From: Alteromonas sp. KUL42 | GTDB taxonomy: Bacteria > Pseudomonadota > Gammaproteobacteria > Enterobacterales > Alteromonadaceae | Reading direction: 5' to 3' | Length of the DNA stretch: 64,000 bases | Assembly (NCBI RefSeq): GCF_006538325.1 | Contig: NZ_BJKK01000005.1 | Span: forward strand, 1 to 64,000 | Shown: positions 19,455 through 29,631 of the stretch, one piece after another | How positions within the stretch are numbered: position 1 is the first letter of the stretch | Layout: each line of letters starts with the position of its first letter | The notes under the pieces: generated by a model | Told to the model about the DNA's origin: nothing | The model's input: only the letters and a program-made list of their open reading frames with translations | Databases searched by the model: none | Made by a program: the position numbers and the translations under genes

Positions 19455-20522
19455 CTACTCCGAATTAGTTAAAACTGTCGTCAATGACTGGTAAAACAAT
19501 TCAGCATCAAATTGACGCGCATGCTTCTGCCTAAATGTAGCCTCTTCGTCATCAACTGATAAAGTATCTATGGCGTGACACAAGTCATCCATAGTAAAGC
19601 CCGGGTTGAGTAAACTCCCACAACGAGGGTCTGTTACTGTTTCTAATATTCCGCCTTCAGCCACCGAAATGACAGGCTTACCCGCCGCCATCGCTTCTAC
19701 TGGCGCAATACCGAAATATTCATTTTTAGGCAAATATATCAATGCTTTACTATAATTATAAAGCGTTTTCATCTGCGATTGCGATTGCCAACCCAAGAAG
19801 TGAATGTTTTTACAGTCAGCATATTTGGCCTTCATTTCCTGTAATAAAGTCCCTCCACCAGCAACAAACAAGGTATGCATTGGCCGCTTCTCAAACGCTG
19901 CTAGAATAAGCTCTACTTGTTTATTAGGTTCTAGTCTGGCACTTGAAAGAAAGTAACCTTTGGTGGGGCAATGCTCTAATCCACCGACTTCTACAGGGGG
20001 ATATAGCACTTCCGCATCAATCCCTAAATATTGCTTAAAGCGCTTTTGAACACTATGAGAATTCACAAATACTCTATTTGATTTAGCAACCGCCTTTTTC
20101 AACCATTGAGTATAGAGCTTACACATTCCCCTGAATACTAATGCCTTCAACCTTCCGTGACTCGCACTCAATTGTTCATAGGTTTCATGAACAAAACTCG
20201 GAAAGGTATGAAAATAAATAACGCCTATTTTATGTTTTGGCTTGTTGATCATCATCAATGGTGAAAATACACCTGTCAATAACCAATATGGAGCGTCAGT
20301 CCTAGGCTTTTGAGAGCGATAAAAAGACATCAAAGACCATGTGGGAAATTTGTGTTGCTTGAAAGCGTGATTATGGCTATTGATACGCTCGTGCCCATTC
20401 AATGAAGTAAACAAAGCGGGATCAGCCCATGCAGTATGCACAGTAATGTCCAAGTGTTGACTTATTTGAAGCGAAACTTGTTCTGCACCACCATTGGCAA
20501 GAAAGTGATCATACCAAAACAT
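19455..20522 (-). CDS. Family 4 glycosyltransferase, paralog of the downstream gene
   Basis: This encodes 355 residues. Motifs match the neighbour at 18310: F-L-A-N-G-G-A-E-Q near the start, N-S-H-S-V-Q-K-R-F-K-Q-Y-L-G-I, L-S-S-A-R-L-E-P-N-K-Q-V-E and E-Y-F-G-I-A-P-V-E-A with A-A-G-K-P-V-I. The frame opens at 20567, but the G-G-A-E fold begins right after M-F-W-Y-D-H-F, so ATG 20522 is chosen; it overlaps the flippase gene by 14 bp. It probably adds one sugar of the repeat unit, the neighbour adding another. Confidence 0.88.
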   Translation of the reverse strand: MFWYDHFLANGGAEQVSLQISQHLDITVHTAWADPALFTSLNGHERINSHNHAFKQHKFPTWSLMSFYRSQKPRTDAPYWLLTGVFSPLMMINKPKHKIGVIYFHTFPSFVHETYEQLSASHGRLKALVFRGMCKLYTQWLKKAVAKSNRVFVNSHSVQKRFKQYLGIDAEVLYPPVEVGGLEHCPTKGYFLSSARLEPNKQVELILAAFEKRPMHTLFVAGGGTLLQEMKAKYADCKNIHFLGWQSQSQMKTLYNYSKALIYLPKNEYFGIAPVEAMAAGKPVISVAEGGILETVTDPRCGSLLNPGFTMDDLCHAIDTLSVDDEEATFRQKHARQFDAELFYQSLTTVLTNSE

Positions 20523-21749
20523 TATTATCTCGATTAGTTGTCTTATGACTCTTAAGATAAAGCACAAGAAGTAATGTCATTGAGGTCTCTGTAAGAAGGC
20601 GGCTATAAACAGCACCGTATACTTCCAACAATGGGATGAGAAGTAAGTTAAACATTACATTTACAGCCAAACCTATAAAGCATATCTTCATGTACTGTTT
20701 TTCTTTGTGCTGTAGAATCATATAGCTTGATACGATGAGATTTATGACAAGAGGATACAACGTAGTCAACAGCGCAAGGATTATCTCGTAACTATTAAGA
20801 TATTTTTCAAACATGGTCACCAGTAACCATTGACCAATAAACATCCAAAGCAGCTGCCCTAACGCTACCAGACTAACCAATAAAGCGATGTATCTTAATA
20901 TTGAAACATTCCCACGATTGTTAGCAACGATTTTCTCACCGCGAAGTTCCTTCGCATATTGATTAAAAAAGAAATAACCTATGGGCGTTAAAAGCATAAC
21001 AGATGCATCGAGAATCTGTGTAGAAAGAAAGTAGTCGGCAGCCTTTGCTTGATCAATGTCAAAATGCCGCAAAAACACTATATCCACTTTCAAATAGGCC
21101 ACGGTGGCAAATTCAATCAAGAAAAATTTGAACAGTGTGTTTGTATCGCGAGTTAATATTACGCAACGCCTTTTCAATAAATGAATGAAAAAAGGCAATT
21201 TAAGAAAGTGCTTTCCATTTTTTGGGAAGAGTATAGAAATGGCAACAAGCGAACTTAGTAAGGATAAAATAAACAAATCCAAATAGCCTATGTCTACTTC
21301 TGCGTAAATATAAAATAAGCATGCTATAAGCCATAGTAAGCGGTGTAGAGCGGTTGCGATGCCATCTTTGAAATAATCACCAAGACCTCTATTTACATGA
21401 TTAATGGTCAATAGCCAATTAGTGACGACAGCCGTTAAAAAACAACACCAATTTGCGGTTCGATTAACAGTAAGATACAGCACACTAGCAGTAATGTGCA
21501 TTGCACTAGAAAATAGGTAAAAGAAACTCGTTTTAATACAAAAATGTTTTGCAGACTACAGGCTTTTAAAAGTGTTTCTTTGTGCCCAAAATTAATCACC
21601 ATCACAACCAAGGCAATAACCGCAGTATAATAGCCGTAGGTTGCATAATCAGGTTTACTGAGATGCGTAGAGAATACTATGAGAAGAGCATAACTCAACG
21701 CTATATTTAGTGCGCTTCCAACGCTATAAATTGTAAACTTAGCGCGCAC
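20509..21749 (-). pseudogene. Wzx-like oligosaccharide flippase, split by a single-base frameshift
   Basis: The first frame (21749 to 21435) encodes M-R-A-K-F-T-I-Y-S-V-G-S-A-L-N and three membrane segments, ending G-V-V-F. The second (to 20509) gives the remaining helices, including a D-Q-A-K-A-A-D-Y-F-L-S-T-Q segment typical of MATE/PST exporters. Adding one T to the T6 run (A6 on plus, 21437-21442) joins them through G-V-V-F-L-T-A-V-V-T-N into 413 residues with about 12 helices, the normal size for Wzx. It would flip undecaprenyl-PP-linked repeat units. A second, intact Wzx lies at 29619-30884, so this one could be redundant or serve another glycan. Confidence 0.78.
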
Positions 21750-21760
21750 AGAACTACTTC

Positions 21761-23710
21761 TTAATTTATTGCTTTAATCAATTGATTCTTGGATGTTCCC
21801 AAGTTTGTAACATTTGTCACTGCTGGCTCGTTATGTTGACACCAAAGCAAATCTTGCAGCGATGACTGAGGGTTATACCCAGCCTTAGCATTAATCAATA
21901 TCTCCCTGACTTTGTCCATTTCCCCTAATTCAAGTGCATTATCTAATGACGATAATAATGTATTAAGCTCGTCTTCAAACAAATAGGCCTCATTTGCTTT
22001 CATAATTCGCTTGTGGGGAGTACCTTCGACGTTATCACCAATGAGTAGCTCTTCGTAGAGCTTTTCGCCAGGCCGCAATCCAGAATAGACGATTTCTATT
22101 GCACCATCAGGATTTTCTGGACTCTTAACATCAAGACCCATAGATAAAATCATTTTTTCAGCTAAATCACTTATCTTGACAGGTTTGCCCATATCAAGGA
22201 CGAAAACATCTCCCCCCTCAGCCATTGCTCCAGCCTGAATGACCAATTGAGCCGCCTCTGGGATTGTCATGAAAAAGCGAGTTATTTCTCTATGAGTAAC
22301 AGTAACTGGACCTCCAGACTGAATTTGACGTTGAAATAAAGGAACAACAGATCCAGAGGACCCTAATACATTTCCAAATCGAACCATGCAAAAAACGGTT
22401 TTCTCGGATTTTTTGGCTAATGACTGCAAAACCATTTCCGCTAACCGCTTCGAAGTACCCATGACGTTGGTTGGACGCACGGCCTTATCCGTTGAAATTA
22501 ATACGAAATGTTCAATATTATTGGCAATAGCTGCTTCAGCGAGTATTTTGGTTCCCCACACGTTATTTCTAATACCTGCTACGGTATTAAGCTCAACAAG
22601 AGGGACATGCTTGTAAGCTGCCGCATGATAAATGGTTTGGATATCGAACTGTGTTATTACTCTATTGACCAACTGGCTATCTAAGACACTTCCTAAAATC
22701 GGTTTAATTGTAATTGATGGAAATGCACGGGCCAATTCTTGCTCTATGTTATAAAGATTGAATTCACTTAACTCAAATATTACTAGTGAAGAAGGTTTAA
22801 GTTCTGCAATTTGCCGGCATAACTCAGAGCCAATAGAGCCCCCAGCGCCTGTCACCAGTACTCGCTTTCCACGTATGCACTTATTGAGTAGTTTTTGATC
22901 TGGCTGTACCGCATCTCTGCCGAGTAAGTCTTCAATTGCGATATTGCGCAATTCACTTATTTTACACTTACCACTTACTAGTTCTGCAGAACCAGGGATT
23001 GTAAGCACTTGAACTTTAAGCGCCTCTACGGTTCGAATAATGCTCTTTTTCTGAACTTGTGTGCAACTTGGTATGGCCAACAGTACCTTGTTCGCATTAT
23101 ATTGGCTCACGAGTTTTTTGAGTTGGCTAGGATGATGTACTTTGACTCCAGCAACAAAACTTCCTTGAATATCAGGCGCATCATCTACAAAAGCTATGGG
23201 GTTAAACTCTGCCCCACTGCGCAATGCCATACATAATTGAGAACCGGACGCTCCTGCTCCATAAATAATGACTGAATCTTTATCGTTAATGTTCTTGTTA
23301 CTTATCAATTCACGAACGAACAATCTCGAACATGTAACCATAAAATACAGTAAAATCACGTATATAAGAGGGATTGAACGCCAAATATTTGCCGCAAATA
23401 AGAAGTTCGATGCAACTAATATAGCTCCGGATATAACGGTCCCCGTAGCCACCAAGTACAATACATTAGTATCTAAGTAACGAATAATAGTGCGGTAAAG
23501 CCCTATTCGATACCAGACAATTAATGTCGATAAGAGTGTTACAGCTAGGGTAGAAAGTAGTAATGGATTATACCAGTAGTCCAAATTACCTTGGCGTAAA
23601 AAGTGCGCAAGATAAAATGCAATCACTATCAGAGTACAGTCTACCATTAAGGCAATTGCACGCTTCCAAGTACGGGAAACTTCTAACAACTTAAATAGTA
23701 GTATCTTCAT
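21761..23710 (-). CDS. wbpM: Membrane-bound UDP-sugar 4,6-dehydratase (WbpM/PglF/CapD type)
   Basis: This encodes 649 residues. Four N-terminal membrane helices (about residues 15-130) are followed by a first Rossmann motif V-I-I-Y-G-A-G-A-S-G (147-156) and the catalytic SDR domain with V-T-G-A-G-G-S-I-G (286-294), H-A-A-A-Y-K-H-V-P (362-370) and S-T-D-K-A-V-R-P-T-N-V-M-G (406-418). The T-D-K in place of Y-x3-K is the hallmark of the WbpM/FlaA1/PglF group. These enzymes convert UDP-GlcNAc to UDP-2-acetamido-2,6-dideoxy-4-hexulose, the precursor of FucNAc, QuiNAc or bacillosamine. It is 12 bp from the flippase downstream and 28 bp from the aminotransferase upstream. Confidence 0.9.
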   Translation of the reverse strand: MKILLFKLLEVSRTWKRAIALMVDCTLIVIAFYLAHFLRQGNLDYWYNPLLLSTLAVTLLSTLIVWYRIGLYRTIIRYLDTNVLYLVATGTVISGAILVASNFLFAANIWRSIPLIYVILLYFMVTCSRLFVRELISNKNINDKDSVIIYGAGASGSQLCMALRSGAEFNPIAFVDDAPDIQGSFVAGVKVHHPSQLKKLVSQYNANKVLLAIPSCTQVQKKSIIRTVEALKVQVLTIPGSAELVSGKCKISELRNIAIEDLLGRDAVQPDQKLLNKCIRGKRVLVTGAGGSIGSELCRQIAELKPSSLVIFELSEFNLYNIEQELARAFPSITIKPILGSVLDSQLVNRVITQFDIQTIYHAAAYKHVPLVELNTVAGIRNNVWGTKILAEAAIANNIEHFVLISTDKAVRPTNVMGTSKRLAEMVLQSLAKKSEKTVFCMVRFGNVLGSSGSVVPLFQRQIQSGGPVTVTHREITRFFMTIPEAAQLVIQAGAMAEGGDVFVLDMGKPVKISDLAEKMILSMGLDVKSPENPDGAIEIVYSGLRPGEKLYEELLIGDNVEGTPHKRIMKANEAYLFEDELNTLLSSLDNALELGEMDKVREILINAKAGYNPQSSLQDLLWCQHNEPAVTNVTNLGTSKNQLIKAIN

Positions 23711-23737
23711 TACATATACCGTTTCTGAAGCTATTTA

Positions 23738-24916
23738 CTAGCTATGAAATGCTTGGCTAAATACAGACTCAACCACTCTACAAGTGGTTTGAATTTCTTG
23801 TTCTGTCAACGTCGGATGAACTAAAAACATTAAACTGGTTTCACCCAGTCGCTGAGCAACTGGTAGTCGTGTTTCTGGACGCCACCCTGTACCATTGAAC
23901 GCCTTCTCTAAATAGACCTCTGAACAACTTCCCGGCATACACGGCACTCCTTGAGTGACAATCTCTTCTACTATTTTGTCACGAGACCAACTTTCATTAA
24001 GGTATTCGGGCTGAACAAACATATACAACTTGTACCAGGCATGCTCAGTGTCTGAGTTTAATTTAGTTAAACGAACACCCAAGAAACGTTTGGCTACATC
24101 ACTTATTCGCTGTACATTGTGACATCGAGCGCGATGCCAGTCTGACATTCTCTGTAACTGAATTAGGCCAATAGCAGATTGCATTTCCGTCAATCTCCAA
24201 TTTGTCCCGAATGTTTCATGGAGCCAGCGAAAACCTGGTGGATGTTGGCGTTCGTAAACCGCTTCAAAGCTCTTACCATGATCTTTAAAAGACCACATTT
24301 TTGACCACAGTTTTTTATCATTGGTGGTCACCATGCCGCCTTCACCACCCGTCGTCATTATTTTATCTTGGCAAAAAGACCACGCTCCCACATGCCCAAT
24401 AGACCCAACAGAACGCCCTTTATACTTTGCTCCATGCGCTTGGGCACAATCTTCAATCACGTAGAAATTGAACTTGGCAGATAACGCCATGATATCTTCC
24501 ATGGGAGCAGGCATACCGGCGAGATGCACAACAATTACTGCTTTAGTCTTACTCGTTACGGCTGGAGCAATCGTTTCAGCGGTTATTGACTGAGTATTTT
24601 CATCTACATCAACGAAGACCGGTGTTGCTCCCGCAGTTACCACAGAAGAAACCGATGCTAAAAAGGTACGAGGTGTAACTATGACTTCGTCTCCAGGCCC
24701 CACATCCAGCGCTTTCAGGGCCAGATCTAACGCTAGGGTTCCATTGGCCACAGCTACTGCGTATTCACAGTCACTCCATGCAGCGAAAGCTTTCTCAAAT
24801 TTTCGACCTTGTTCGCCTGTCCAATAATTTACTTTATTGGACAGCAGTACTTCTTGTACGGCATTTGCTTCTTCTTCAGTGAAACTAGGCCACGGGGAGA
24901 ACGGAGTATTTAACAT
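23738..24916 (-). CDS. DegT/DnrJ/EryC1 sugar aminotransferase (PglE-like role)
   Basis: This encodes 392 residues. The PLP lysine is K185 in S-F-C-Q-D-K-I-M-T-T-G-G-E-G-G; E-D-C-A-Q-A-H-G precedes it and V-A-N-G-T-L-A-L-D-L-A lies near residue 57. The family transfers an amino group from glutamate to a nucleotide keto sugar. Its place directly before the WbpM/PglF-type dehydratase suggests that it aminates C4 of UDP-2-acetamido-2,6-dideoxy-4-hexulose, as PglE does, giving the substrate for the PglD-type acetyltransferase at 48238-48861. Regiochemistry is inferred, not shown by sequence. Confidence 0.85.
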   Translation of the reverse strand: MLNTPFSPWPSFTEEEANAVQEVLLSNKVNYWTGEQGRKFEKAFAAWSDCEYAVAVANGTLALDLALKALDVGPGDEVIVTPRTFLASVSSVVTAGATPVFVDVDENTQSITAETIAPAVTSKTKAVIVVHLAGMPAPMEDIMALSAKFNFYVIEDCAQAHGAKYKGRSVGSIGHVGAWSFCQDKIMTTGGEGGMVTTNDKKLWSKMWSFKDHGKSFEAVYERQHPPGFRWLHETFGTNWRLTEMQSAIGLIQLQRMSDWHRARCHNVQRISDVAKRFLGVRLTKLNSDTEHAWYKLYMFVQPEYLNESWSRDKIVEEIVTQGVPCMPGSCSEVYLEKAFNGTGWRPETRLPVAQRLGETSLMFLVHPTLTEQEIQTTCRVVESVFSQAFHS

Positions 24917-25091
24917 AATGGATTATAGAATGCGCAAATTGAAAAACGACGAACTAATACGACTATAGTAAACTATCTGAGGAGAGGTTAAAACTTATAA
25001 ATACTGCAACTTATCCATGTTGGCCGCAGCGTTTTGGAAGGGCATAAACGAGCAGAAAGTACAAGCGCTGAAAGTCACATTATACCCAAAC

Positions 25092-26318
25092 TCACTTTTC
25101 TAGAGCTGTATTGTAACGCAAGGTTCTATTGATAAGGTTATTCCAGTCTAAACTAGTCTCTGAGACTTTTTTTGCCCCTTCTCCCATACGTTTGAGCGCA
25201 GTTTCATCATCGAGTAGTTTTTCAAGTGAATGGCGATAACTATCTACCGAAATTTCCTTAGCTTGATGAATTACAATATTGCCATGCAAATTGAGATACT
25301 CAATACTTTGCTCACCAGTATTCCCGCACACCAATGGCAACCCCATACTTATAGCTTGCTGCCAAAGAATTGACTGGCTAGCTGGAAAAACTGCAATGTC
25401 TGCTATTGCAAGATGTTCATATACTCCCACTTTATCTTGCCATCCAGCAAAGTATATATATGGATTATCTTTAGCTTTATTTTTTAGCATTTGATAATAG
25501 CCTTTATCATCTTGGGCAGATTGTCCAATAATAACCAAGCGCACATCATTACGTCTAAGTGAATCCACCGCATCAATTAAAAGTTCGGTCTGCTTTCTGG
25601 GCTCGAGTTTACCACCGGTGAAGATTAATTTCGTATCTTTGGTGTGATTATACGCCTTCCGAAGGTTAGCTAGGTTTAAAGATTGTCTCGCTAATCGTCC
25701 TAGGTCAACATCAGCCCCTAAAGGTAAAACTTCCATCTCACTAAGCGGAACTTTATAAACCTCATGCAGAAACTTTTTGCTTCCAGGAACAATTGGAAAA
25801 ATGCATGAAATATAAGGGCGAGCTTTGTCTAGGCACCACTTTCTAAGTAAACCATGAAGAACCTTTAAACTCAGCCAATTCCTCGCTGAGTTACTGTAAT
25901 CTGCATGATAGTCCATTATCATTCTTACACTAGGGTGCTTTTTCATATATGACGTCGCTTCAAGCATGTTAAACATAACGTCATGAACATATATTAAATC
26001 TGGCTTTTCCTGCTCCAAAATTCTCTTGATTGATGTATAGCGACGCAATTTATTCATTATATTCCATGAGTATCTTAACTTGATGATTTTAGCCTTTCCA
26101 TCGTAGTAAGTTTTTGCAGGAATATTTTTGTTGTGCTTTCCCGAATAGTAGTCGAAAACCGACTCGTATGTTGAACAGATGACTGTTACATCATGACCGT
26201 ATTTAGTATAGTATTTAGTCAGTAGATTTTCTTGATACTCAAGGTTTTCATTATAAAAATCGCACAGCATTATGATTTTCATAGGCCTAGTAGGTAATGC
26301 TTTACTAGTTGAACTCAT
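25092..26318 (-). CDS. Family 4 glycosyltransferase
   Basis: This encodes 408 residues with the GT-B fold. The N-terminus reads M-K-I-I-M-L-C-D-F-Y after a 12-residue lead. The C-terminal domain has F-T-G-G-K-L-E-P-R-K-Q-T-E and a donor-site segment F-P-A-S-Q-S-I-L-W-Q-Q-A-I-S-M-G-L-P-L-V, where the usual first Glu of E-x7-E is replaced by S/Q. ATG 26318 is preferred because AGAGAA lies upstream; ATG 26282 is the alternative. It is 51 bp after the wzy gene. The altered catalytic signature may mean unusual donor use. Confidence 0.85.
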   Translation of the reverse strand: MSSTSKALPTRPMKIIMLCDFYNENLEYQENLLTKYYTKYGHDVTVICSTYESVFDYYSGKHNKNIPAKTYYDGKAKIIKLRYSWNIMNKLRRYTSIKRILEQEKPDLIYVHDVMFNMLEATSYMKKHPSVRMIMDYHADYSNSARNWLSLKVLHGLLRKWCLDKARPYISCIFPIVPGSKKFLHEVYKVPLSEMEVLPLGADVDLGRLARQSLNLANLRKAYNHTKDTKLIFTGGKLEPRKQTELLIDAVDSLRRNDVRLVIIGQSAQDDKGYYQMLKNKAKDNPYIYFAGWQDKVGVYEHLAIADIAVFPASQSILWQQAISMGLPLVCGNTGEQSIEYLNLHGNIVIHQAKEISVDSYRHSLEKLLDDETALKRMGEGAKKVSETSLDWNNLINRTLRYNTALEK

Positions 26319-26369
26319 GTTATTCTCTATATTGCCTCAAGTTTATACATCTAAATCTACCTAACATTA

Positions 26370-27671
26370 CTATTCACTAGCACCACGATTTCTAAATAGG
26401 ATGATAATAATGACAGAAAATAAGAGGCCGTGGCTTGTTATTGAGGTCAGTAAATCACTATCAGTTAGTGCTGTTTTGATTGGTCCAATAGTTAATGCTA
26501 AAGCCATCCATAAGGGAATTCCCTTCCGACAGAAAACATTAATAATCCGCACGATATAACCTAGAACAAGTGCGTAAATAAAGATGCCAAACCATCCAGC
26601 GTGGGCATAGCCCGCACTTACCAAACCATTATTTGCAGCCAGATCCTCATTTTCCAGAGTAATTCCAACCACATAAGGAATTGGCCTATCGTATGGATAT
26701 TCGAATAATAACGAGAGTGCTTCATCTGACCAATAGACCATAGGGTTTTCAGAGAAGAAGCTAAACCATTCGAACGTCATACCTGCAGGGACATAAAATG
26801 TTCTTCTAATTAACATAGCCGCTGGCATTTCAATACCATAATACTTGTAGATGGTGTAAGCCAGTACAATAACGATGAAGATAACCATTGGGAGCGTTGC
26901 CAAATTATCCGTTCTTCGAAAATAATACCAAACTCCAATAGACATCAATGGTAAAAATAAAATTATCTTATGAGTCGTCACCCCATAAAAAAAAACTTGG
27001 ATAATTAGCAATAGCACTAATACTAAGAATTGTCTTTTGTACAATGAATACACGATTAGAAAAATAATGAAAAACTTCTGCACCCATAAATTTAGATAGG
27101 CGAGAAATCCCACGTCCACTATTTTAGAATTGGCTTCTCTAAATAAATAGACTTTATTAGGATCGAAATTAAGAGTGGAAGCGCCACCTGAATAAATAAA
27201 CCAAGTAATCAAAAAGGCAACTAGTATCCAAGATATTATCAGAAGGAAAATTCGACTGTTCTTGATAGTTGGAAAATATGGAGCTTTTATAATCCTTGAG
27301 CGACTAAAAATGAGCAAGATGAAAAAAGCAAACAATGTAGCCGCCAATGGCTCAATAGGTCTCTGTACATCCATTCCCCATACACTCGTAATAGGCGCGA
27401 TCAATATTATGACTGTAAATAGTAAAAAAAAGTCAACAAATTCAATCAAGCGGCCACGTAATGTGACGCTACAGAGTAAATAACAGAGCCAAGAAAGAAA
27501 ATACTGGGTAGGATTATAATTATATTTAAACGATAGAAAATGCTCTTCATAAACAGGGTTAATAAACCCCAAATAAGCAAGATCGAGCGCTCCTCTCAAA
27601 AGAGCCATGGCCATCAATAAAACAGGAAAGCTGCTATAATCTAACTTTCGTTTTGTTAACGCGGTGTTCAT
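26370..27671 (-). CDS. wzy: Wzy-like O-antigen/repeat-unit polymerase
   Basis: This encodes 433 residues with about ten to twelve membrane segments and a larger polar loop between about residues 285 and 350 (S-F-F-S-E-N-P-M-V-Y-W through A-A-N-N-G-L-V-S-A-G-Y-A-H-A-G-W-F-G). The terminal G-x-x-S-A-G-Y-A-H-x-G motif is common in oligosaccharide repeat polymerases of the OAG-type family. Wzy joins lipid-linked repeat units in the periplasm. Wzy sequences are poorly conserved, so assignment rests on topology and position between wzx/asnB and GT genes. ATG 27671 is chosen over a TTG at 27686. Confidence 0.78.
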   Translation of the reverse strand: MNTALTKRKLDYSSFPVLLMAMALLRGALDLAYLGFINPVYEEHFLSFKYNYNPTQYFLSWLCYLLCSVTLRGRLIEFVDFFLLFTVIILIAPITSVWGMDVQRPIEPLAATLFAFFILLIFSRSRIIKAPYFPTIKNSRIFLLIISWILVAFLITWFIYSGGASTLNFDPNKVYLFREANSKIVDVGFLAYLNLWVQKFFIIFLIVYSLYKRQFLVLVLLLIIQVFFYGVTTHKIILFLPLMSIGVWYYFRRTDNLATLPMVIFIVIVLAYTIYKYYGIEMPAAMLIRRTFYVPAGMTFEWFSFFSENPMVYWSDEALSLLFEYPYDRPIPYVVGITLENEDLAANNGLVSAGYAHAGWFGIFIYALVLGYIVRIINVFCRKGIPLWMALALTIGPIKTALTDSDLLTSITSHGLLFSVIIIILFRNRGASE

Positions 27672-27697
27672 ATTGCCAAACCCCAATACGGCTTAAA

Positions 27698-27708
27698 CTC
27701 TACCGCTC
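27698..27708 (-). promoter_or_regulatory. ops-like element (GAGCGGTAGAG)
   Basis: On the minus strand, 27 bp before the wzy start, the string GAGCGGTAGAG resembles the RfaH-recruiting ops core GGCGGTAG. It lies inside the operon rather than in the leader, which is unusual, and the match is incomplete, so this is weak. Confidence 0.2.
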
Positions 27709-27732
27709 GCGTCTTAGAATGAACTGTCATTA

Positions 27733-29631
27733 TTAAACATTCTGTCGTTCAATAAATAATTTATACCATCGGCAATAGTTTACCCAGCGCCACACTTGCC
27801 AACTGAAGTCTTTCTCACCTGCTATAATTTGGTCAAACTCTTGAAGCATAATTTTAGTGTTTATAAAGGGAATGTTCTCAGACTCATTTAACCACCGGCG
27901 AACCGTTTCCTTCATACCCATTAACCAATCCTTTTCAGGAGTACTAAACCCCAGTTTATCTCTTCTATCTAAAACATCATCTGGTACTATACCTCGCATT
28001 GCATCTCTAAAAACATGCTTGGTTTCGCCTTTATCTGAAATTAAGAACGGCTCGGGCAATGAAAGTAAAAGCTCTGCAAACCGAAGAGTTAAAAATGGCA
28101 CTCGACTCTCTATTGAAAACGCCATTGCGTTTCTATCAGCATGGCGAAGTAAAGCGGGCAAATTCCTTCGAGATAATGTGTATTTCAAATAGGAAGTCAC
28201 ACGCCTACCTTTAATTGATGCACTAGGCTTTATCCTATTCTCTTTTGCTACAACGCCTTGTTGTATCAAATTAGCCATATTCAACCACGCGGGCTTTGCC
28301 CCTTTCCCACTGAGTTGTCGAAAAGAGCTATATACAAAATCAGGAAGTAGTACTTGACCAAGATATGCCAAACCTTGTTTAAGGCTTCTGTTTGGCCATT
28401 TTCTCCAGTTATTAAGAAATTTCACTGCACCAATTACTTGTCCATTATCAAGTAGGCTTTTTAAACGCTGTCCTGGGTATCCATCATATCCCGCCAATAG
28501 CTCATCTGCTCCTTGCCCATCGAGAGTTACTGTAATACCAGCAGCTTTAGCTAAACAAAAAACACGATACTGAGCATATATGCTGGTTGAGCCAAAAGGT
28601 TCTCCTTGCACCTTAATCATCTTATCAAGATCATTGGCTAACTCGTGCCCAGTAGCTACTACTTTGTTTGGCTTCCCTCCAATAAATGCGTTAACTCTGT
28701 CAACCCATTTTTCTTCTGACAGATCACTATCTTCGGCTACAAATGAAAAAGTATGGATATCAGCTTCTGGAGCAACTTTACGCATTGCACACACTGTTGA
28801 TGAAGAATCAATGCCGCCTGACAGCGCAACGCCTAAAGGAACATCAGAACGAAGTTGCAATCGAACGCTATCTAAAAATGCAGTTCTTACTTCAGTAACA
28901 GCCTGCTCATAGGTCATATTACTTAGAGGAACGTCCTCAGCTCTCCACCAAGTAGAAACATTGATAGAGCTAGTATCGCCAACTTTCATTGTCATATATT
29001 GAGCTGGGCGAAGTTGCTTTACTCCATCAATGAAAGTATCGCTATTGGAGTCATATTCACCATAAACCAGATAGTCATATGCTCTTTGAAGATTGGGTTG
29101 TGCAACTTCCTCACACAATGCCAGCAAAGATGGTAATTCAGAAGAATAGACAAAACAGTCTTTCTCTGCGCGATAGAAAAGAGGTTTGATACCAAACGGG
29201 TCACGAGCACAAAACAGAGTTTTGTCTTGCGTGTCAAATACTATAAAAGCGAACATGCCATCTAATCGCTGCAAACATTCCTTTCCCCAATGAATAAAAG
29301 CTTGAAGCAATACTTCTGAATCTGACTGAGTAGTGAATTCAATACCTTTTTCTTGTAGCTCACCCCTTAATTCTAAATAATTATAAATTTCACCGTTAAA
29401 AACCATCGTATAACGGCTGTCAGGAGTAAGCATTGGCTGATGACCACCACTCGACAAATCAATTATAGAAAGTCGCGTATGACCGAAAACTACCGTTTCA
29501 CTATCACAAGGAAGCAATACATAACCATTGTCATCTGGACCTCTATGTTCCATTTTATCCAGAGAAGCCTGTATTTTTTTTTCAAGTTGGTCTGACGGCC
29601 TACTCCACCAACCGCCGCTTATTCCACACAT
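27733..29631 (-). CDS. asnB: Asparagine synthase-like glutamine amidotransferase
   Basis: This encodes 632 residues. Cys2 follows the initiator Met (M-C-G-I-S-G-G), the N-terminal nucleophile of class II amidotransferases; R-G-P-D-D-N-G and F-N-G-E-I-Y-N complete the glutaminase site. The synthetase half has the PP-loop S-G-G-I-D-S-S and L-D-G-Q-G-A-D-E-L-L-A-G-Y. The start at 29631 is fixed by AAAGGATGACGAC before the ATG and by the required Cys2. In polysaccharide loci such enzymes often amidate uronic acid carboxyls rather than make asparagine; the uronic acid pathway upstream supports that (inference). It overlaps wzx by 13 bp. Confidence 0.9.
   Translation of the reverse strand: MCGISGGWWSRPSDQLEKKIQASLDKMEHRGPDDNGYVLLPCDSETVVFGHTRLSIIDLSSGGHQPMLTPDSRYTMVFNGEIYNYLELRGELQEKGIEFTTQSDSEVLLQAFIHWGKECLQRLDGMFAFIVFDTQDKTLFCARDPFGIKPLFYRAEKDCFVYSSELPSLLALCEEVAQPNLQRAYDYLVYGEYDSNSDTFIDGVKQLRPAQYMTMKVGDTSSINVSTWWRAEDVPLSNMTYEQAVTEVRTAFLDSVRLQLRSDVPLGVALSGGIDSSSTVCAMRKVAPEADIHTFSFVAEDSDLSEEKWVDRVNAFIGGKPNKVVATGHELANDLDKMIKVQGEPFGSTSIYAQYRVFCLAKAAGITVTLDGQGADELLAGYDGYPGQRLKSLLDNGQVIGAVKFLNNWRKWPNRSLKQGLAYLGQVLLPDFVYSSFRQLSGKGAKPAWLNMANLIQQGVVAKENRIKPSASIKGRRVTSYLKYTLSRRNLPALLRHADRNAMAFSIESRVPFLTLRFAELLLSLPEPFLISDKGETKHVFRDAMRGIVPDDVLDRRDKLGFSTPEKDWLMGMKETVRRWLNESENIPFINTKIMLQEFDQIIAGEKDFSWQVWRWVNYCRWYKLFIERQNV

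Noticed and set aside
24950..24975. T7-like promoter string TAATACGACTATAG
   Set aside because: It lacks four central bases of the T7 consensus, there is no phage context, and it reads on the strand opposite to nearby genes; coincidence.
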